Source of the DNA: Oscillatoriales cyanobacterium
GTDB lineage: Bacteria; Cyanobacteriota; Cyanobacteriia; CACIAM-69d
Length of the DNA: 64,000 nucleotides
Assembly: GCA_004292515.1 (NCBI GenBank)
Contig: RDXB01000074.1
Span: forward strand, 1 to 64,000
Reading direction: 5' to 3'
Every line of letters starts with the position of its first letter. The first letter of the stretch is position 1. Of this stretch, positions 61,680-64,000 are shown piece by piece. The notes beneath the pieces are model-generated. The model saw only the letters and a program-made list of their open reading frames with translations, did no database searches and was not told the origin of the DNA. Made by a program: the position numbers and the translations under genes.

Positions 61680-62999
61680 ATGATGTCGCCAAGCTTGTTT
61701 GCCCCAGCCCTGCCGCCGATCGAGACCGTCCGTACTGGGCCGCTAATGCGGCGGTTAGACTGTGGCGCACTCGCGATTGTCGAACAGATGCCGGTGGAAG
61801 CAGTTAACCTCAGCCTCTGGGTGAATGCTGGATCGGCGATCGAACCCGACGCGATCAACGGCATGGCCCACTTCCTAGAGCACATGGTGTTTAAGGGCAG
61901 CGATCGGCTAGCCCTGGGTGAGTTTGAGCGGCGGATTGAGGCCTGTGGCGCTGTCACCAATGCCGCCACCAGCCAGGACTACACCCAGTTCTACTTGACG
62001 GCGGCTCCTCGGGATTTCGCGGCCCTAGCACCGCTACAGTTTGATGTGGCCCTGCGCCCACAACTTCCCGAGTCGGAGTTTCAGCGGGAACGGCACGTGG
62101 TGCTTGAGGAAATTCGCCGCAGTCACGATAACCCTCGTCGGCGCACCTTCCAGGCGGTGATGGAGCTGGCATTTGCAAACTTGCCCTACCGCCGACCGGT
62201 GCTGGGCCCCGAAAGCACGATCGCCGCCTTAGAAGTGCAGCAGATGCGCGATTTCCACGCCACTCACTATCGCCCGTCATCGGTGACAGCAGTGGCCGTG
62301 GGTAATTTGCCCCCGGAAGCCCTTTTTGAAACACTGGAATCGGGTTTAGCCGAAGTCTGGGCCAGCGATCGCCCTGAATCCCCCGACCGACCAGCGGCAG
62401 TGTGGCCCACCTTGGTTCCCGAAGTGCCGTTCGATCGCATTGAACGCCGCGAAATCGTTGACCCGTCCCTGCAACAAGCCCGATTGGTGATGTTGTGGCG
62501 GGTTCCGGGGATGCAAGATCTGCGCGAAACCTACCCCCTAGATGTGTTGGCGGCGGTGTTGGGCCATGGGCGCACCTCCCGCCTGGTACGCGACCTGCGG
62601 GAAGAGCGCCGCCTCGTGTCAAAAATCTCCGCCACCAACCTGACCTATCGCACCCAAGGCACGTTTTATATTGCGGTTCACTGCGATCCAGAACACTTGG
62701 CCACCGTTGAGTCCCTACTGGTCGAACATATCCAGCACATTGGCAGCGAACCTGTCAGCGTCGCTGAGGTCGATCGCGTGCGGGCGCGGGTGGCCAATGG
62801 CTTTGTGTTTGGCAACGAAACGCCGGCCAATCGGGCAAGTCTGTATGGCTATTACCAAACTTTGGTGGGCAACCTCGATGCGGCTTTGCGCTATCCCGAT
62901 GCGGTGCGCTGTCTAGAACCCGAGGACTTGCAGCAAGCGGCCCAACAGTACCTGAATCCAGAAGCCTACGGGTTGGTGGTGCTCCGTCCCAATGCTTGA
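61680..62999 (+). CDS. M16 family zinc peptidase, stand-alone
   Basis: 439 residues, no signal peptide. Zinc motif HFLEH (64-68) in GMAHFLEHMVFKGSDRL, with the second glutamate region RHVVLEEIRRSHDNPRR. The C-terminal half carries AVLGHGRTSRLVRDLREERRLV. Adjacent ATGs at 61680 and 61683. It is the third M16 protein in the window, cytosolic in type and closest to processing-peptidase/YmxG-like proteins. Probably co-transcribed with cphA, though a functional link is not established. Confidence 0.93.
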   Translation: MMSPSLFAPALPPIETVRTGPLMRRLDCGALAIVEQMPVEAVNLSLWVNAGSAIEPDAINGMAHFLEHMVFKGSDRLALGEFERRIEACGAVTNAATSQDYTQFYLTAAPRDFAALAPLQFDVALRPQLPESEFQRERHVVLEEIRRSHDNPRRRTFQAVMELAFANLPYRRPVLGPESTIAALEVQQMRDFHATHYRPSSVTAVAVGNLPPEALFETLESGLAEVWASDRPESPDRPAAVWPTLVPEVPFDRIERREIVDPSLQQARLVMLWRVPGMQDLRETYPLDVLAAVLGHGRTSRLVRDLREERRLVSKISATNLTYRTQGTFYIAVHCDPEHLATVESLLVEHIQHIGSEPVSVAEVDRVRARVANGFVFGNETPANRASLYGYYQTLVGNLDAALRYPDAVRCLEPEDLQQAAQQYLNPEAYGLVVLRPNA

Positions 63000-63019
63000 T
63001 CCGGTCGGGGGATGCGATC

Positions 63020-63052
63020 GGGCGATCGGGGAGGATACTCGCCCGATCGCCC
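63020..63052. terminator. Strong hairpin between convergent M16 and hisA genes
   Basis: GGGCGATCGGG (63020-63030) pairs perfectly with CCCGATCGCCC (63042-63052); the loop can add three further pairs. It lies 20 bases after the M16 stop and 10 bases beyond the hisA stop, on the right spot for a bidirectional terminator. No T-run. Confidence 0.55.
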
Positions 63053-63062
63053 TGGCTGATCC

Positions 63063-63863
63063 CTACCCGATCGCCTGCTGACCCAAATCGATCGGCACAT
63101 CCTGCCAACGGCCGGGGCCCACCGCTTGCAGGGCCTCTTGCAGATCCACATTGCCCGTATACAAGGCCCGCCCCACGATCGCGCCAGTCACGCCAACAGG
63201 TTCTAACGTCAGCAAGCTCAACAGATCCGTTACGGAACTCACGCCCCCCGAAGCAATTACCGGAATCGTCACCCCTTCGGCCAGCTCACGCAAGGCGGCT
63301 TGGTTGGGGCCGCTGAGAGTGCCATCGCGCTGAATATCGGTGTAGACAATGGCCGCTGCGCCCCAATCTTGCACCTGGCGAGCCAAATCCACGGCCCGAA
63401 CTTGGGAAGTTTCGAGCCAGCCGCGCGTGGCCACCCAACCCTCGCGCGCGTCAATGCCAATCACGATCCGCCCAGGAAATTCGGCGCACCAATCGGCCAC
63501 AACCGCCGGTTGCTCCACCGCCACCGTGCCAACGATCGCCCGTGTCACCCCCAAGTCAAACAGGGCCGCCGCCCGATCACGCGATCGAACCCCGCCCCCC
63601 ACTTGGATCTGCACAGATCGACCAGATTGATCGGATCGATCAGCCAATGCCTCAACAATCGCCGCGATCGCCGGCAAATTCACCGGCTCACCCGTTTTAG
63701 CCCCGTCCAGATCCACCAAGTGCAGCCAGCTAGCCCCCGCATCGGCCCAGCGCCGGGCCACGGCCGCCGGATCGTCGCCAAAGCTTTCCGCGCGATCGTA
63801 ATCCCCTTGGAACAGCCGGACGCAGTGCCCGCCCAACAAATCGATCGCCGGAAAGATATCCAT
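63063..63863 (-). CDS. hisA: ProFAR isomerase (HisA)
   Basis: 266 residues from the ATG at 63863 ([22 protein letters not shown]); the frame is open to 63977 but that is not conserved. TIM barrel with catalytic Asp8 and Asp138 ([16 protein letters not shown]), phosphate-binding IQVGGGVRS and IASGGVSS. It isomerises ProFAR to PRFAR in histidine synthesis. Stand-alone, as histidine genes usually are in cyanobacteria. The 137 bases beyond the start to the window end show only promoter-like AT-richer DNA and no further gene. Confidence 0.96.
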   Translation of the reverse strand: MDIFPAIDLLGGHCVRLFQGDYDRAESFGDDPAAVARRWADAGASWLHLVDLDGAKTGEPVNLPAIAAIVEALADRSDQSGRSVQIQVGGGVRSRDRAAALFDLGVTRAIVGTVAVEQPAVVADWCAEFPGRIVIGIDAREGWVATRGWLETSQVRAVDLARQVQDWGAAAIVYTDIQRDGTLSGPNQAALRELAEGVTIPVIASGGVSSVTDLLSLLTLEPVGVTGAIVGRALYTGNVDLQEALQAVGPGRWQDVPIDLGQQAIG

Positions 63864-64000
63864 TAGTTGCCTCGCTGGATCAAAATCACGAAATGCACGA
63901 AAAGCACGACCAACAAAATACTCGATCGCCCTCCAAAACCCAAATCGCCCAGCCCCGAACAAATCAGGGTTGGGCAATTGAGTTTATGCATCGCAGTTCA

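Noticed and set aside
1-64000. tRNA or other structured RNA genes
   Set aside because: The larger gaps were read for T-loop-like sequences and none supported a cloverleaf; short gaps were checked less carefully and a covariance search was not possible.

Overview
The window is a gene-dense cyanobacterial chromosome segment. HIP1-type GCGATCGC / CGATCG words occur throughout. It encodes cyanobacterial marker proteins: a PsbP-like photosystem II lipoprotein, two Tic22-family proteins, cyanophycin synthetase, a GUN4-like protein, DUF4079 and DUF6464 proteins, and a long SpeA-type arginine decarboxylase. Base composition is moderately GC-rich. A Limnothrix/Leptolyngbya-like filamentous lineage is only a guess. 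No phage, plasmid, CRISPR or tRNA signature was seen.

Layout. 1-2.4 kb: peroxiredoxin end, Nudix hydrolase, degenerate alpha/beta hydrolase, LarB. 2.5-9.6 kb: phospholipase D-like lipoprotein with an embedded EF-hand-like loop, pyrophosphatase, TsaE, a degenerate GGDEF membrane protein, a CorC/HlyC-type membrane protein, and an anchored hypothetical. 10-16 kb: a tandem M16 pair (one with HxxEH, one without), a YyaL/DUF255 protein, AcpS. 16-24 kb: zinc ribbon, cellulose-synthase-like enzyme, DUF4079, retropepsin-like lipoprotein, CarA, DUF6464, ribosomal protein S4. 24-30 kb: double GT2 glycosyltransferase, ABC exporter, ene-reductase. 30-35 kb: a very large predicted exoprotein joining a two-partner-secretion (haemagglutinin) N-terminus, TPRs and a C-terminal CHAT protease. 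35-42 kb: sulfotransferase, CobB, an HNH gene interrupted by a miniature transposon, exported GUN4-like protein, beta-lactamase-fold protein, TrmJ-like methyltransferase. 42-50 kb: two Tic22 genes, a small exported protein, DUF6714, glycosyltransferase, SpeA, Ndk. 50-64 kb: 2TM protein, GlyA, RecJ, histidine kinase, Maf, IS200/IS605 remnant, PsbP, CphA, a third M16 peptidase, HisA.

Most genes are single housekeeping units, many of them convergent pairs. Gene ends often carry palindromes (CAAGGGGCTTAAGCCCCTTG and relatives, about ten copies) that probably act as repeats and transcription-end hairpins. SpeA (arginine use) and CphA (Arg/Asp polymer synthesis) are linked through arginine metabolism but are not adjacent. 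The clearest unusual features are two miniature mobile elements. One is 89 bp, with TNA target duplications and an empty-site paralogue in this same window. The other is 91 bp, with GGTAGTGCC termini and an 8-bp duplication, and splits the HNH gene while keeping frame except for one TGA. The other main candidates are the TPS-TPR-CHAT exoprotein, the EF-hand-like loop inside the phospholipase D fold, and several catalytically degenerate enzymes.
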